Shown here in pieces: positions 28,645-37,353 of a DNA stretch of 64,000 nt. The notes under the pieces are model-generated. The model was not told the DNA's origin. It searched no databases and saw nothing but the letters and a program-made list of their open reading frames with translations. Made by a program: the position numbers and the translations under genes. Position 1 is the first letter of the stretch; every line of letters begins with the position of its first letter. The DNA lies in NCBI GenBank assembly GCA_913057775.1, contig CAJXOG010000002.1, positions 62,001 through 126,000 on the forward strand, read 5' to 3'. Source of the stretch: an uncultured Fodinibius sp. (GTDB lineage: Bacteria > Bacteroidota > Rhodothermia > Balneolales > Balneolaceae).

Positions 28645-29346
28645 GTGAGACCAAAGCATAGCATATTATTAGTTGAAGATGAAGAGGAACCGGCAGAGAT
28701 GCTGGCAAATTTCCTGGAGATGAATGATTATGAGGTGCTTGTTGCCCATGAAGGGAATCGAGCGCTGGAGCTTATTGAGGAATATGCCGGAGAAATACAC
28801 TTGGCGATTCTCGATATTATGGTTCCTAATGTCGACGGCAAGGAAATTTGTAAGCACATTCGCAGCCATCCTGTGTTAAATGATATTCCTGTAATATTTT
28901 TAACGGCCAAAGATGAAGAACAGGATGAGATTGAAGGACTAGAGCTTGGTGCCGATGATTACATCCCCAAACCGGCCAGCCTTCCGTTGGTAAAGGCGCA
29001 TGTGGAGTCATTGCTTCGTCGCCAAAATCCCCAAAAAGCCAACTGGCTGCAGTACGGCGATACTTATCTGGATACGGATGCCAAGGAGTTGTATGTAGAT
29101 GATGAGAAAATTGAACTAACGTCAACGGAGTATACGCTGATTGAGCTCTTTTACCAGAATCCCAAGCGTGTTTATACGCGGCAGGAAATTTTGGAGCATA
29201 TCACAGAAGATGATCGATATGTCTTTGACCGCACGGTGGATGTACACGTTAAGAATCTGCGCCTGAAGATGGGAGATGCCGGAGAGGTGATAAAAACTTA
29301 TCGCGGTATCGGTTACGGCCTGAACCGCGAAGTTGTAAAGGTATAA
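28645..29346 (+). CDS. OmpR-family response regulator
   Basis: A 233-aa DNA-binding regulator. The receiver domain (1-120) has acidic pocket residues E11/D12, phospho-acceptor D57 in LAILDIMVPN and the conserved Lys in PKPAS. The C-terminal winged helix (about 135-230) carries TSTEYTLIELFYQNPKRVYTR and RTVDVHVKNLRLK. The start is GTG at 28645. It is followed 80 bases later by its cognate-looking histidine kinase. Target genes are unknown; the heme operon begins 175 bases after the kinase. Confidence 0.93.
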   Translation: MRPKHSILLVEDEEEPAEMLANFLEMNDYEVLVAHEGNRALELIEEYAGEIHLAILDIMVPNVDGKEICKHIRSHPVLNDIPVIFLTAKDEEQDEIEGLELGADDYIPKPASLPLVKAHVESLLRRQNPQKANWLQYGDTYLDTDAKELYVDDEKIELTSTEYTLIELFYQNPKRVYTRQEILEHITEDDRYVFDRTVDVHVKNLRLKMGDAGEVIKTYRGIGYGLNREVVKV

Positions 29347-29426
29347 TCATTGATGAATCTGATGGTACAGGTTTGCAAAAATGATTTTATAATGAGGCTA
29401 ATCAAAAAATCGGTTTCATCTGTGAT

Positions 29427-30824
29427 ATGAAGATCCGTTCGAAACTTGCATGGACTTTTATTCTATTATTGATTTTTGGGATTACCTCCATCAGCAGCTA
29501 TTCTATTTTATTTATTCGTGACTATCTGCTTGAAGAAGGGCGGGCAGAAATGGAGCGTGATACTCGGTGGCTGGCCGTAACGGCGGCAAATTTATCAGAT
29601 GATGAAAATTTTGATGACCGATTGTTCAATACCGCACGCACATCGAGATATCAGCTGGCTGTGTACGATTCTACTGGGAGGTTAATCAGCAGTTATCAAA
29701 GCAGTGATACTACCATTACTCCGCCACAGAAATTGGATGCGGGTATTATAGAAAGTTTGAAGGCACGTGATAACCTGCCGTTGCTTCCCCGCGATTCCGA
29801 TTCAGAAGTTCTTACAAGCTATATTATGCTTCCTGACTCTACAGCCGGCGCCTTGTTTTTGCAGGCTTCCCAGTTTAAGGATCAGATCTATGAGCCCATC
29901 AAGACCATCCGCTGGATTATCTATTACGGGATGTTTATTTCCATTGGATTGGTGGTAGTCGTAAGTATATGGATTGCCCGTTATGTGACGAAGCCGATTA
30001 CACAAATTAAAGATGCTGCCCAGGATATTGCCGATGGTGATGTGGATCGGGAAATTGATATTAGTCGCAGCGATGAATTTGGAACACTGGCCACCTCGCT
30101 TAATCAAATGGCTTTTAAACTGCGGGCCGATACTGAGCAAATAAAGCAGTTTGCCGAGAAGCAGCGCCAGTTTTTTGCGGATATAACCCACGAGATTCGC
30201 AACCCGCTGCACACCATTTCCGGCGCGCTTGATATGCTGGAGCTGGATAAGTTATCAGAAGAGAAAAAGGATAAATATATCACTACAGCAAAGAAACAGA
30301 CCGAGCGGATTTCACATCTGTTCAAGGATTTAAAAATCCTTCAGCGATACGATTCTGATGAGTATTTTGTGGAGAGGCAGGAATTCGATTTGGCTGATAT
30401 TGCACGACATATGGAGGATTGGTACAGCGAAAAAGCCAAAGAAAAAGGATTGGAATTAAATATAGATCAGCATTCCTGTAAAGCTATTGGGGATCCCGGA
30501 AAAATTGAACAGGTGATGGATAACCTGATCTCAAATGCGTTGAAATACACGAATAAAGGATCAGTGGATGTGACCTACAGAGCCGAAGATTCTGAAGTTA
30601 CGGTTGCAGTAGAAGATACCGGCATCGGAATATCGGATGAACACTTGGATCGTTTGTTCGATCGATTTTACCGCACGGATAAAGCACGCTCACGGGATAA
30701 GGGAGGTACTGGACTTGGATTGGCGGTCGTAAAAAGCATTATAAAAGGCCACGGTTCTGATATACGGGTGGAAAGTGAGGTCGGTGAAGGAACGCGTTTT
30801 TGGTTTACATTACCCATAGGGTAA
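29427..30824 (+). CDS. Membrane sensor histidine kinase (HAMP, HisKA, HATPase)
   Basis: Inner-membrane sensor of 465 aa. TM1 is at about residues 8-30, a periplasmic sensor region of about 130 residues follows, and TM2 is at 161-183. Next come HAMP (184-237), the H-box ADITHEIRNP with H255, and the ATPase N-box DNLISNALKYTNKG and G-boxes DTGIGIS, GGTGLGLAVV. It partners the response regulator just upstream. The periplasmic part has no recognised ligand-binding fold, so the signal is unknown. Confidence 0.94.
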   Translation: MKIRSKLAWTFILLLIFGITSISSYSILFIRDYLLEEGRAEMERDTRWLAVTAANLSDDENFDDRLFNTARTSRYQLAVYDSTGRLISSYQSSDTTITPPQKLDAGIIESLKARDNLPLLPRDSDSEVLTSYIMLPDSTAGALFLQASQFKDQIYEPIKTIRWIIYYGMFISIGLVVVVSIWIARYVTKPITQIKDAAQDIADGDVDREIDISRSDEFGTLATSLNQMAFKLRADTEQIKQFAEKQRQFFADITHEIRNPLHTISGALDMLELDKLSEEKKDKYITTAKKQTERISHLFKDLKILQRYDSDEYFVERQEFDLADIARHMEDWYSEKAKEKGLELNIDQHSCKAIGDPGKIEQVMDNLISNALKYTNKGSVDVTYRAEDSEVTVAVEDTGIGISDEHLDRLFDRFYRTDKARSRDKGGTGLGLAVVKSIIKGHGSDIRVESEVGEGTRFWFTLPIG

Positions 30825-30848
30825 GTGTATTATGTTCCATTCTTTCAA

Positions 30849-30863
30849 TTAGACTCATTCTAA
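30849..30863. promoter_or_regulatory. Candidate iron/heme operator upstream of hemH
   Basis: TTAGACTCATTCTAA is a 7-1-7 inverted repeat of the TTAGA-N5-TCTAA type, 137 bases before the hemH start. The 17-base word TAGACTcATTCTAAATA here recurs with a single mismatch at 54425-54441 in front of the iron-uptake operon. Its geometry resembles Fur-superfamily boxes. Confidence 0.5.
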
Positions 30864-30999
30864 ATAGAATTCGCCAGCTCTTCTTCAAATTTCCTTCACA
30901 AAGAATGACTTTCTTCACTATGATAAATGAGGACTGTATTTAGTTGAATTTTGAAATGAAAAGTCAGTCTCTATAGGCTTGAAATAAGCAATTTATTCT

Positions 31000-32118
31000 A
31001 TGGCAGAAGAAGAGAAACGTATTGGTGTTGTATTGATGAATCTCGGTGGCCCCACTGCCGATTATGCGGTTCGACCATTTTTGTATAATCTTTTTAGAGA
31101 TGAAGACATTATTAAGTTAGGCGGCGGAAAATTTCAGGACTTTTTTGCGAAGATAATTTCAAAGTTTCGGGCGCCCAATGTTCAAGAAGATTACGAAGAA
31201 ATAAATGGTTGTCCGAATGGATGTATGGGCAATAAACACTGTCTGAATCGCAAAAAAAGTATTGTTTCAACATGCTGCTCGCCTATTAACAGTCTTACCG
31301 AAAAACAGCGGCGCGGACTTGAGAAACATCTTACGAAAGTAATTCCTGGTCACACAGTAAAGGTTTATACCTGCATGAGGTACTGGTTGCCATTTGCTGA
31401 AACTACGCTCGAAGACATGGAAGACGATGGTATCACGCATGCAGTTATGGTGCCACTCTATCCTCAATTTTCTTGGACAACGACCGGGAGCAGTTATCGC
31501 GACTGGGAAACCAAGCGCGATGAGAAGTTTGGTGATGATACGCCTTGGAAAGAGTTTCATGTTAAGAATTATCACCTCGATGAAAAGTACCTCACTGCGA
31601 TGAATGACCGCATTGATGAGGCGCTGGCTGAGATGGATGAGGAAACGCGCAACAAAACACACTTTATATTTAGTGCACACGGCACACCCAAGCTCGAAGT
31701 GCGAAGCGGTGATCCCTATACTACGGAGATCAATCAGACGATGGAAGCCATCATGGAGATGCGTGGTTACGACTACGATTATTGGCTGGGATATCAATCG
31801 AAAGTGGGTCCACAAAAATGGACGCAGCCCAATACCGCTGAACTTGTGGAGCGACATATTGAGTACGGTATCAAAAACTTTTTGATGATTCCGATTGCTT
31901 TTGTGACCGATCACGTTGAAACTCTTTTTGAGTTGGGCGTTGAGCTGGTCGAGGACCTCGAAGAGGAAGGTTACGAATTTGAAAACCTGAAGGTAATGAA
32001 AGGCATCAACGATCATCCCAAGTTTATTGAAGCTCTGGGCGATCAGGTTTTGGATAAGCTGGATCACGAAGTCGATGTTGAACAGGAAAAGCAAACATCT
32101 AACAAAGTTTCTGCCTAA
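31000..32118 (+). CDS. hemH: Ferrochelatase with internal cysteine-rich insertion
   Basis: Final enzyme of heme synthesis; it inserts Fe2+ into protoporphyrin IX. The 372-aa protein has the N-terminal VLMNLGGP, catalytic His in IFSAHGTP (H227) and Glu in DHVETLFEL (E307). Between YEEI (64-68) and SPINSLTEKQ (94-103), where family members usually have a short loop, there is an insertion with C71, C75, C81, C92 and C93. It could hold a metal or Fe-S cluster. hemH opens the heme operon; hemA follows after 4 bases. Confidence 0.95.
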   Translation: MAEEEKRIGVVLMNLGGPTADYAVRPFLYNLFRDEDIIKLGGGKFQDFFAKIISKFRAPNVQEDYEEINGCPNGCMGNKHCLNRKKSIVSTCCSPINSLTEKQRRGLEKHLTKVIPGHTVKVYTCMRYWLPFAETTLEDMEDDGITHAVMVPLYPQFSWTTTGSSYRDWETKRDEKFGDDTPWKEFHVKNYHLDEKYLTAMNDRIDEALAEMDEETRNKTHFIFSAHGTPKLEVRSGDPYTTEINQTMEAIMEMRGYDYDYWLGYQSKVGPQKWTQPNTAELVERHIEYGIKNFLMIPIAFVTDHVETLFELGVELVEDLEEEGYEFENLKVMKGINDHPKFIEALGDQVLDKLDHEVDVEQEKQTSNKVSA

Positions 32119-32122
32119 ATAG

Positions 32123-33385
32123 ATGTCAGAGCAACCACAAATAACTGATTTTTGTGCTGTTGGCGTTAATCACTGGGAGGCTTCCATTGATGTACGCGAA
32201 CGTTTTAGCTTGAAACAGGCTCAGAAGAAAGAGCTTATAGAAGGTGCTAAACGCGAAGGTATCAACAGCCTGTTTGTTGTTTCGACCTGTAATCGGACTG
32301 AGATTTTTGCGCAGGATGTGACGCCCCAAGAGCTGATTCGTCTTCTGGTGACTTACTCCAATGCTTCGCTGGATGAGTTTCATAATTACGGATTTGAAAA
32401 AGAAGGCCAGCAGGCGGTTGAACATCTGTTTCAGGTTACAGTGGGACTTGACTCCCAGATCCTCGGAGATCTGCAGGTTGTAAAACAGGTTAAAGAAGGA
32501 TACGAGCTGGCCAGTGAAATGGATGCCGTGGATGGGGAGCTCCACCGACTGATGCAGCATGTTTTTCGGGCACACAAACGTTCGCGTAACGAAACGTCGC
32601 TCGGAGAAGGAGCAGCTACTACTGCTTATGCGGCGGTGAAGTTTGCGGTGAAGACGTTCGACAATCTGAAGGACAAAAATATTCTGCTGGTAGGGACCGG
32701 CAAGATTGGAAAGGTTACTTGTAAGAACTTGATCAATCTCGGTGCCCAGAAACTCACGCTTATCAACCGGACGCGAGAACGGGCCGAATTTGTGGCGGAT
32801 AAGTTTGATCTACAGGTAGCAGATATGGAGCATATGCCTGAGGAAATTGCTGAGGCCGATCTGATTATTGTAGCAACAGGAGCTAAGGAGCCGGTTATTA
32901 CGCTGGATGATATGAAGCCTTCACTGCTTGATCCTCAATTTAAAGTGATGGTAGACTTATCCGTACCCCGCAATATTGATCCGGAAATCGGTGAAATGGA
33001 CTTTGTGGATCTGGCTAATATGGACTTTCTGACGGATGTGACCGATGAAGCCTATCGCAAGCGAGAAGAGAATATTCCGCTGGTCAAAAAGATTATCGAA
33101 GATGAACTAACTGATTATAAAAACTGGCTCAGCAAACAGAAGGTGGTACCTACCATTAAGGCGTTAACGAACAAGTTTGATTCCATCCGTGAAGACGAGT
33201 ATGATTTCTTTAAGAATAAAATTTCTGATACGGATAAAGAAAAGGTTGAAAATCTGACCCGCCGCATAGTGAATAAAATTGCGGCTTATTCCATTGAACA
33301 TCTGCGTGATCATCACGAATCGGAGCAGGTGACGAAAGTAGTGAATGATATGTTTAAGCTTGAAACCAAGACCGGCGATGAGTAA
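32123..33385 (+). CDS. hemA: Glutamyl-tRNA reductase
   Basis: First committed enzyme of the C5 route; it reduces glutamyl-tRNA(Glu) to glutamate-1-semialdehyde with NADPH. In 420 aa, the catalytic Cys is in VVSTCNRTEIF (C56), GLDSQILGDLQVVKQVKEGY is the family signature, and LLVGTGKIGKVTCKNL opens the NADPH domain. The C-terminal dimerisation helix is present. Its end overlaps the hemC start by 8 bases. Confidence 0.97.
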   Translation: MSEQPQITDFCAVGVNHWEASIDVRERFSLKQAQKKELIEGAKREGINSLFVVSTCNRTEIFAQDVTPQELIRLLVTYSNASLDEFHNYGFEKEGQQAVEHLFQVTVGLDSQILGDLQVVKQVKEGYELASEMDAVDGELHRLMQHVFRAHKRSRNETSLGEGAATTAYAAVKFAVKTFDNLKDKNILLVGTGKIGKVTCKNLINLGAQKLTLINRTRERAEFVADKFDLQVADMEHMPEEIAEADLIIVATGAKEPVITLDDMKPSLLDPQFKVMVDLSVPRNIDPEIGEMDFVDLANMDFLTDVTDEAYRKREENIPLVKKIIEDELTDYKNWLSKQKVVPTIKALTNKFDSIREDEYDFFKNKISDTDKEKVENLTRRIVNKIAAYSIEHLRDHHESEQVTKVVNDMFKLETKTGDE

Positions 33386-34298
33386 GAAAACGATTCGCAT
33401 TGGGACGCGTGACAGTCAGTTAGCAACGTGGCAGGCCGAAAAGGTTGCCCGCGAATTGCAAAGGCTTGGCCATGACACCGAGCTTATTTTTGTTAAGTCA
33501 GAAGGTGATCTGGATCTGACAACACCACTGACAGAAATGGGGGGCAAAGGGGTATTTACGAAAGCACTCGATAATGCACAGCTCAATGACGAAATTGATA
33601 TTGCCGTTCATTCTTTTAAAGATCTCCCTACCGAAAATCCCCTTCCTTTAAAAGTTGCCGCTATTATGGAGCGTGCCGATGCCCGTGATTCGCTGGTTGC
33701 TCCCGACGGTACTGATTTTTTGAAAGATCCTGACTATAAAGCGACGATTGCAACAAGCAGTAATCGTCGTCGTGCCCAGTGGTTGTATCGTTATCCCAAT
33801 CATGAGATTGTAAACATCCGTGGAAACGTGAATACACGTCTCGAAAAAGTAGAGAAAAAGGAATGGGACGGAGCTATTTTTGCAGCGGCTGGATTGGAAC
33901 GTATCAATCTCGGTCATCATATAAGTGAATACTTGGATTGGATGGTTTCGGCAGCAGCGCAGGGTGCGATGGCTGTCATGATCCGTGAGGATGACAATAC
34001 GATGGAAGAGATTGTGTCGCAGCTAAATCATGATGAAACGGCGCTTTGTACCACCATTGAACGTGATTTTCTGCACGACATGGAGGCGGGTTGCAGCGCG
34101 CCCGTTGGAGCTTATGCTTTTATTGAAGATGAGAAGGTTCATTTTAAGGCTGTTGCCCTAATGCTCGATGGAAGTGAGCGATATGATTTTGAGGAAAAAG
34201 TATCAGTTGGTGAAGCTGGAGAGCTTGGCCATACCGCCGCTCAAGCACTGCTCAGCAAAGGAGCGATCAAAGTTATTGATGAGATGAAATCAGAATAG
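33378..34298 (+). CDS. hemC: Hydroxymethylbilane synthase (porphobilinogen deaminase)
   Basis: Condenses four porphobilinogens into hydroxymethylbilane. With ATG at 33378 the protein is 306 aa and starts MSKKTIRIGTRDSQLA, the normal family start. MGGKGVFTKAL and HSFKDLPT are conserved active-site blocks, and the dipyrromethane cofactor is carried by C239 in EAGCSAPVGA. An upstream in-frame start would extend back into hemA and is unlikely. It overlaps hemA by 8 bases. Confidence 0.97.
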   Translation: MSKKTIRIGTRDSQLATWQAEKVARELQRLGHDTELIFVKSEGDLDLTTPLTEMGGKGVFTKALDNAQLNDEIDIAVHSFKDLPTENPLPLKVAAIMERADARDSLVAPDGTDFLKDPDYKATIATSSNRRRAQWLYRYPNHEIVNIRGNVNTRLEKVEKKEWDGAIFAAAGLERINLGHHISEYLDWMVSAAAQGAMAVMIREDDNTMEEIVSQLNHDETALCTTIERDFLHDMEAGCSAPVGAYAFIEDEKVHFKAVALMLDGSERYDFEEKVSVGEAGELGHTAAQALLSKGAIKVIDEMKSE

Positions 34299-34304
34299 CT
34301 TCAA

Positions 34305-34384
34305 TGTCATCCTGAACTTGTTTCAGGATCTGTTGCAAAAGATTGATTTAATGCTTCAGATACTGAAATAAATTTAGCATGACA
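34305..34384. repeat. Intergenic repeat with TGTCAT/ATGACA ends
   Basis: The gap between hemC and hemD begins TGTCATCCTGAACTTG and ends with ATGACA, forming terminal inverted repeats (34305-34310, 34379-34384). An internal CCTGAA-CTTG-TTTCAGG hairpin lies at the left. The wording resembles dispersed repeats common in Bacteroidota genomes; a related element is at 37259-37308. Confidence 0.6.
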
Positions 34385-34400
34385 CAATAATTAGGGATCA

Positions 34401-35129
34401 ATGCGACAAAACAAACGAAATATTTTAGTAACGCGACCTTTATCTGCACAGCAGTTTGAATACGCTCGTATTCTGGGACTGGAGCCCATTATTGAGCCGG
34501 CTCTGCAGTTTAACTTTCCCGAATATTGGGACAGCGTGCTCAAGGTGATTAACGAAAATCCCAAATCCGACTGGATTTTCACGAGCACAAATGGAGTTAA
34601 GGCTTTGAAAGAATTGATGGCGGCCGGACTTCATCCCCGCCCCGAAACCCAGCTTTTTGCGGTTGGATCAAAAACACAGAAAGCCCTTCAGGAGTTGGGG
34701 CTCGATGCCAAAATTCCTCGTACCGAAGACAGCAAGCATTTGGCTGAGTTAATTATCAAAGAAGGAAAAATAAATTCGGTCATCTACTTCCATGGGAATT
34801 TGAGTCGCGGTGAGATGACGGAGCGGCTGAAAGATGACGATATTGAAGTGATTGAGCTGGAGGTTTATGAAACTATTATTAATCCGGTGGAAATGCCTAA
34901 TAAGTCGGTGAGTGGAATCCTGTTTTACAGCCCCAGTGCGGTAGAAGGATTTGCTCGAGGCACGGGATTTGATGAAGAGTTGCCCCCACTTTTCGCCATT
35001 GGTCCCACGACGGCCGGTGTGCTCAAAGATCATACCGATCAACATGTAGAAATTGCCAAGCAGCCTGATACCGAAGTGCTACTCCGAACTACTGCTGACT
35101 ATATTTTTAATAAAGCTGAAAGTATATAG
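34401..35129 (+). CDS. hemD: Uroporphyrinogen-III synthase
   Basis: Cyclises hydroxymethylbilane with inversion of ring D. HemD is poorly conserved, but the 242-aa protein shows the usual landmarks: ILVTRPLS at the start, WIFTSTNGVKAL, AVGSKTQKALQELGL, GILFYSPSAVEGF and AIGPTTAGVL. The operon position between hemC and hemE supports the call. The stop codon lies at the left edge of a palindromic repeat. A more divergent second HemD-like gene is at 57771-58511. Confidence 0.93.
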   Translation: MRQNKRNILVTRPLSAQQFEYARILGLEPIIEPALQFNFPEYWDSVLKVINENPKSDWIFTSTNGVKALKELMAAGLHPRPETQLFAVGSKTQKALQELGLDAKIPRTEDSKHLAELIIKEGKINSVIYFHGNLSRGEMTERLKDDDIEVIELEVYETIINPVEMPNKSVSGILFYSPSAVEGFARGTGFDEELPPLFAIGPTTAGVLKDHTDQHVEIAKQPDTEVLLRTTADYIFNKAESI

Positions 35130-35179
35130 CCGCAGATTTTCGCAGATAAAATCCGTTTCAATCTGTGTGAATCAGTGGC
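35129..35179. repeat. Palindromic repeat between hemD and hemE
   Basis: GCCGCAGATTTTCGCAGAT (35129-35147) is imperfectly inverted as ATCTGTGTGAATCAGTGGC (35161-35179), 14 of 19 positions pairing. It fills almost the whole hemD-hemE gap and is closely like the element at 36234-36283. Confidence 0.75.
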
Positions 35180-35195
35180 CAGAAAAAAAGTATTT

Positions 35196-36245
35196 ATGAG
35201 CAATAATTTTCCAGAACTTAAAAATGATTTATTATTACGAACCCTCCGTGGCGAAGAAGTAGAACGTCCGCCGGTATGGATGATGCGTCAGGCTGGACGC
35301 TACCTTCCACAGTATATGAAACTCCGAAAGAAATATACCTTTTTCGAGCGCGTGGAAACGCCCGAACTGGCCTGCGAAATTACTATCCAGCCCATTGATG
35401 AATTAGAACCCGATGCCGCAATAATATTCTCAGACATCTTAACAATTCCACAGGCATTGGGAATTGATGTGGATCTGGTGAAAGGCAAAGGTCCGGTGAT
35501 GGAAAACCCCATCCGCAGTGTGGACGATGCTTTTTCAATTTTGGCTGAGGATATTCCCGGGAAACTTAATCACGTGGTGGAGGCGATAACACTTACGCGC
35601 AAAGAACTCAACGGACGTGTTCCGCTAATTGGTTTTGCCGGGGCACCGTGGACCTTATTCTGTTACATGGTTCAGGGCGAAGGGTCTAAGAATTTTGCCA
35701 AGGCCAAGGCGTTTATGTACCAGCACCCAGATGCGGCCAAGCACGTAATGAAAGAGTTAACCAAAGCAACAATTGACTATTTGAAAGCCCAGGTCAAAGC
35801 GGGTGCTCAGGTGGTGCAGCTGTTCGACTCATGGTCGGGATTGTTAAGTCCCGAAGATTTCAACGAGTGGGCAATGCCGTATTTAATGGAAATTTGTGAT
35901 GCTATTGATGAGGTACCGGTGATATTATTTGCCAAAGGAAGCTGGTATGCGCTGGAAAGACTCAGTTTTAAAAGTAATGCATCGGCATTGGGACTTGATT
36001 GGACGATCACGCCGGAATACGGTCGCGACGCTACCCGAGGAAATATTGTACTACAGGGTAATTTTGATCCCTCAAAGCTGATGATGCCGAGAGATGAAAT
36101 TACGCGTCAGACACGGCGCATGATCGACCGGTTTGGTACGCAGAAGTATATTGCGAATTTGGGGCACGGTATTTTGCCCAACATCCCCGTGGATAACGCA
36201 CGTGCCTTCGTAGATACAGTTAAGGAATATAGAGCCACAGATTAA
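35196..36245 (+). CDS. hemE: Uroporphyrinogen decarboxylase
   Basis: Removes four acetate carboxyls of uroporphyrinogen III to give coproporphyrinogen III. Starting at ATG 35196 (MSNNFPELKND) gives 349 aa and lines up with known HemE starts; the upstream GTG at 35175 lies inside the palindromic repeat and is rejected. Active-site blocks RPPVWMMRQAGRYLP and FSDILTIPQALG are present, as is GFAGAPWTLFCYMV. The last residues and stop codon are encoded by the left arm of the next repeat. Confidence 0.97.
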   Translation: MSNNFPELKNDLLLRTLRGEEVERPPVWMMRQAGRYLPQYMKLRKKYTFFERVETPELACEITIQPIDELEPDAAIIFSDILTIPQALGIDVDLVKGKGPVMENPIRSVDDAFSILAEDIPGKLNHVVEAITLTRKELNGRVPLIGFAGAPWTLFCYMVQGEGSKNFAKAKAFMYQHPDAAKHVMKELTKATIDYLKAQVKAGAQVVQLFDSWSGLLSPEDFNEWAMPYLMEICDAIDEVPVILFAKGSWYALERLSFKSNASALGLDWTITPEYGRDATRGNIVLQGNFDPSKLMMPRDEITRQTRRMIDRFGTQKYIANLGHGILPNIPVDNARAFVDTVKEYRATD

Positions 36246-36283
36246 CATAGATTTATCCATGCGTATCTGTGTAGATCTGCGGC
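36234..36283. repeat. Palindromic repeat overlapping the hemE 3' end
   Basis: GCCACAGATTAACATAGAT (36234-36252) is imperfectly inverted as ATCTGTGTAGATCTGCGGC (36265-36283), 15 of 19 positions. The left arm supplies the last codons and TAA stop of hemE. It matches the 35129-35179 element in both sequence and position. Confidence 0.75.
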
Positions 36284-36298
36284 CAAATAAAATAGTGT

Positions 36299-37252
36299 AT
36301 GAAAAAAGAAAGTATCAAAACCCGTTTTGAAGCTTACATCCGCAATCTCCAGGATGAGATCTGCGATAGGTTAGAGCGGATCGACGGAAAGGCGCGATTT
36401 CGTCATGACGACTGGGAACGCGATGGCGGAGGAGGCGGACATACGCGAGTAATTGAAAAAGGTGATATTTTTGAAAAAGGAGGCGTCAATATATCCAGTG
36501 TACATGGAGAATTGCCCGAACTTATTCGCAAGCGCTTTGAAGTTGAACAGGGTTGGTTCTGGGCCGGGGGGCTCTCACTTGTCATTCATCCAAAAAGTCC
36601 GATGGTTCCGACTGTGCATGCGAATTACCGTTATTTTGAACTCTATGACGATGTAAAAATGAGGGAGGTGCGCGATCAGTGGTTTGGCGGCGGCGCGGAT
36701 TTAACGCCTTATTATTTATGGGATGAAGATGCCGTCCATTTTCATAAGGTGCTGAAAGCTGCCTGTGATAAACATAGCAAGGATTTATATCCCCGGTTTA
36801 AAAAAGAGTGTGACGAATACTTTTATAACGATCATCGCTCGGAAGGACGCGGAATCGGCGGACTGTTTTTTGACTACCTGCGTCCCAATGAAGAGCGTTC
36901 GGCTGAGGATTGGTATGATTTTACTACTGAAGCAGGCGATGCGTTTTTGAATAGCTATGTACCGATTGTTGAGCGACGAAAAGATGAAACTTATACTGAC
37001 CGCCAGCGATATTTTCAGGAGATTAGGCGTGGCCGCTACGTCGAGTTTAACTTGATTCATGATCGCGGTACATTGTTCGGCCTGAAAACTGAAGGGCGGA
37101 CGGAGTCAATTTTGATGAGTTTACCGCCCCAGGTTCGATGGGATTACGATTTTGATATCGAGGAAGGAAGCCGTGAGGCCTATCTCATTAATCGACTCAA
37201 AAATCCCATTGACTGGATTGAATATGGTGAGGAAGAAGGAATTCTGAATTAA
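36299..37252 (+). CDS. hemF: Oxygen-dependent coproporphyrinogen-III oxidase
   Basis: Uses O2 to convert coproporphyrinogen III to protoporphyrinogen IX. In 317 aa the family blocks are clear: GGGGGHTRV, VHANYRYFEL, WFGGGADLTPYYL and the C-terminal RGRYVEFNLIHDRGTLFGLKT and SLPPQVRW. This is the aerobic enzyme; no anaerobic HemN is in the window. It follows hemE directly after the repeat. Confidence 0.97.
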   Translation: MKKESIKTRFEAYIRNLQDEICDRLERIDGKARFRHDDWERDGGGGGHTRVIEKGDIFEKGGVNISSVHGELPELIRKRFEVEQGWFWAGGLSLVIHPKSPMVPTVHANYRYFELYDDVKMREVRDQWFGGGADLTPYYLWDEDAVHFHKVLKAACDKHSKDLYPRFKKECDEYFYNDHRSEGRGIGGLFFDYLRPNEERSAEDWYDFTTEAGDAFLNSYVPIVERRKDETYTDRQRYFQEIRRGRYVEFNLIHDRGTLFGLKTEGRTESILMSLPPQVRWDYDFDIEEGSREAYLINRLKNPIDWIEYGEEEGILN

Positions 37253-37258
37253 GGTCTT

Positions 37259-37308
37259 TGTCATTTGTAATAAATGAACAAGGATTTCTCGCTTCGCTCG
37301 AAATGACA
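37259..37308. repeat. Intergenic repeat with TGTCATTT/AAATGACA ends
   Basis: TGTCATTT (37259-37266) is inverted as AAATGACA (37301-37308). The interior ends GGATTTCTCGCTTCGCTCG, a hairpin-prone core. It sits between hemF and hemB and is a relative of the hemC-hemD repeat. Confidence 0.6.
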
Positions 37309-37353
37309 GGTTAATAATTATAAAGAGCTTGTATAATTTAAATTTTATTTAGG

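Noticed and set aside
33345-33377. Extended N-terminus of HemC overlapping hemA
   Set aside because: The residues before MSKKTIRIGTRDSQLA are out-of-frame hemA sequence, and known HemC proteins open at the TIRIGTR strand.
35175-35195. GTG start for hemE 21 bases upstream of the ATG
   Set aside because: It lies within the palindromic repeat, and known HemE proteins begin near the ATG at 35196.
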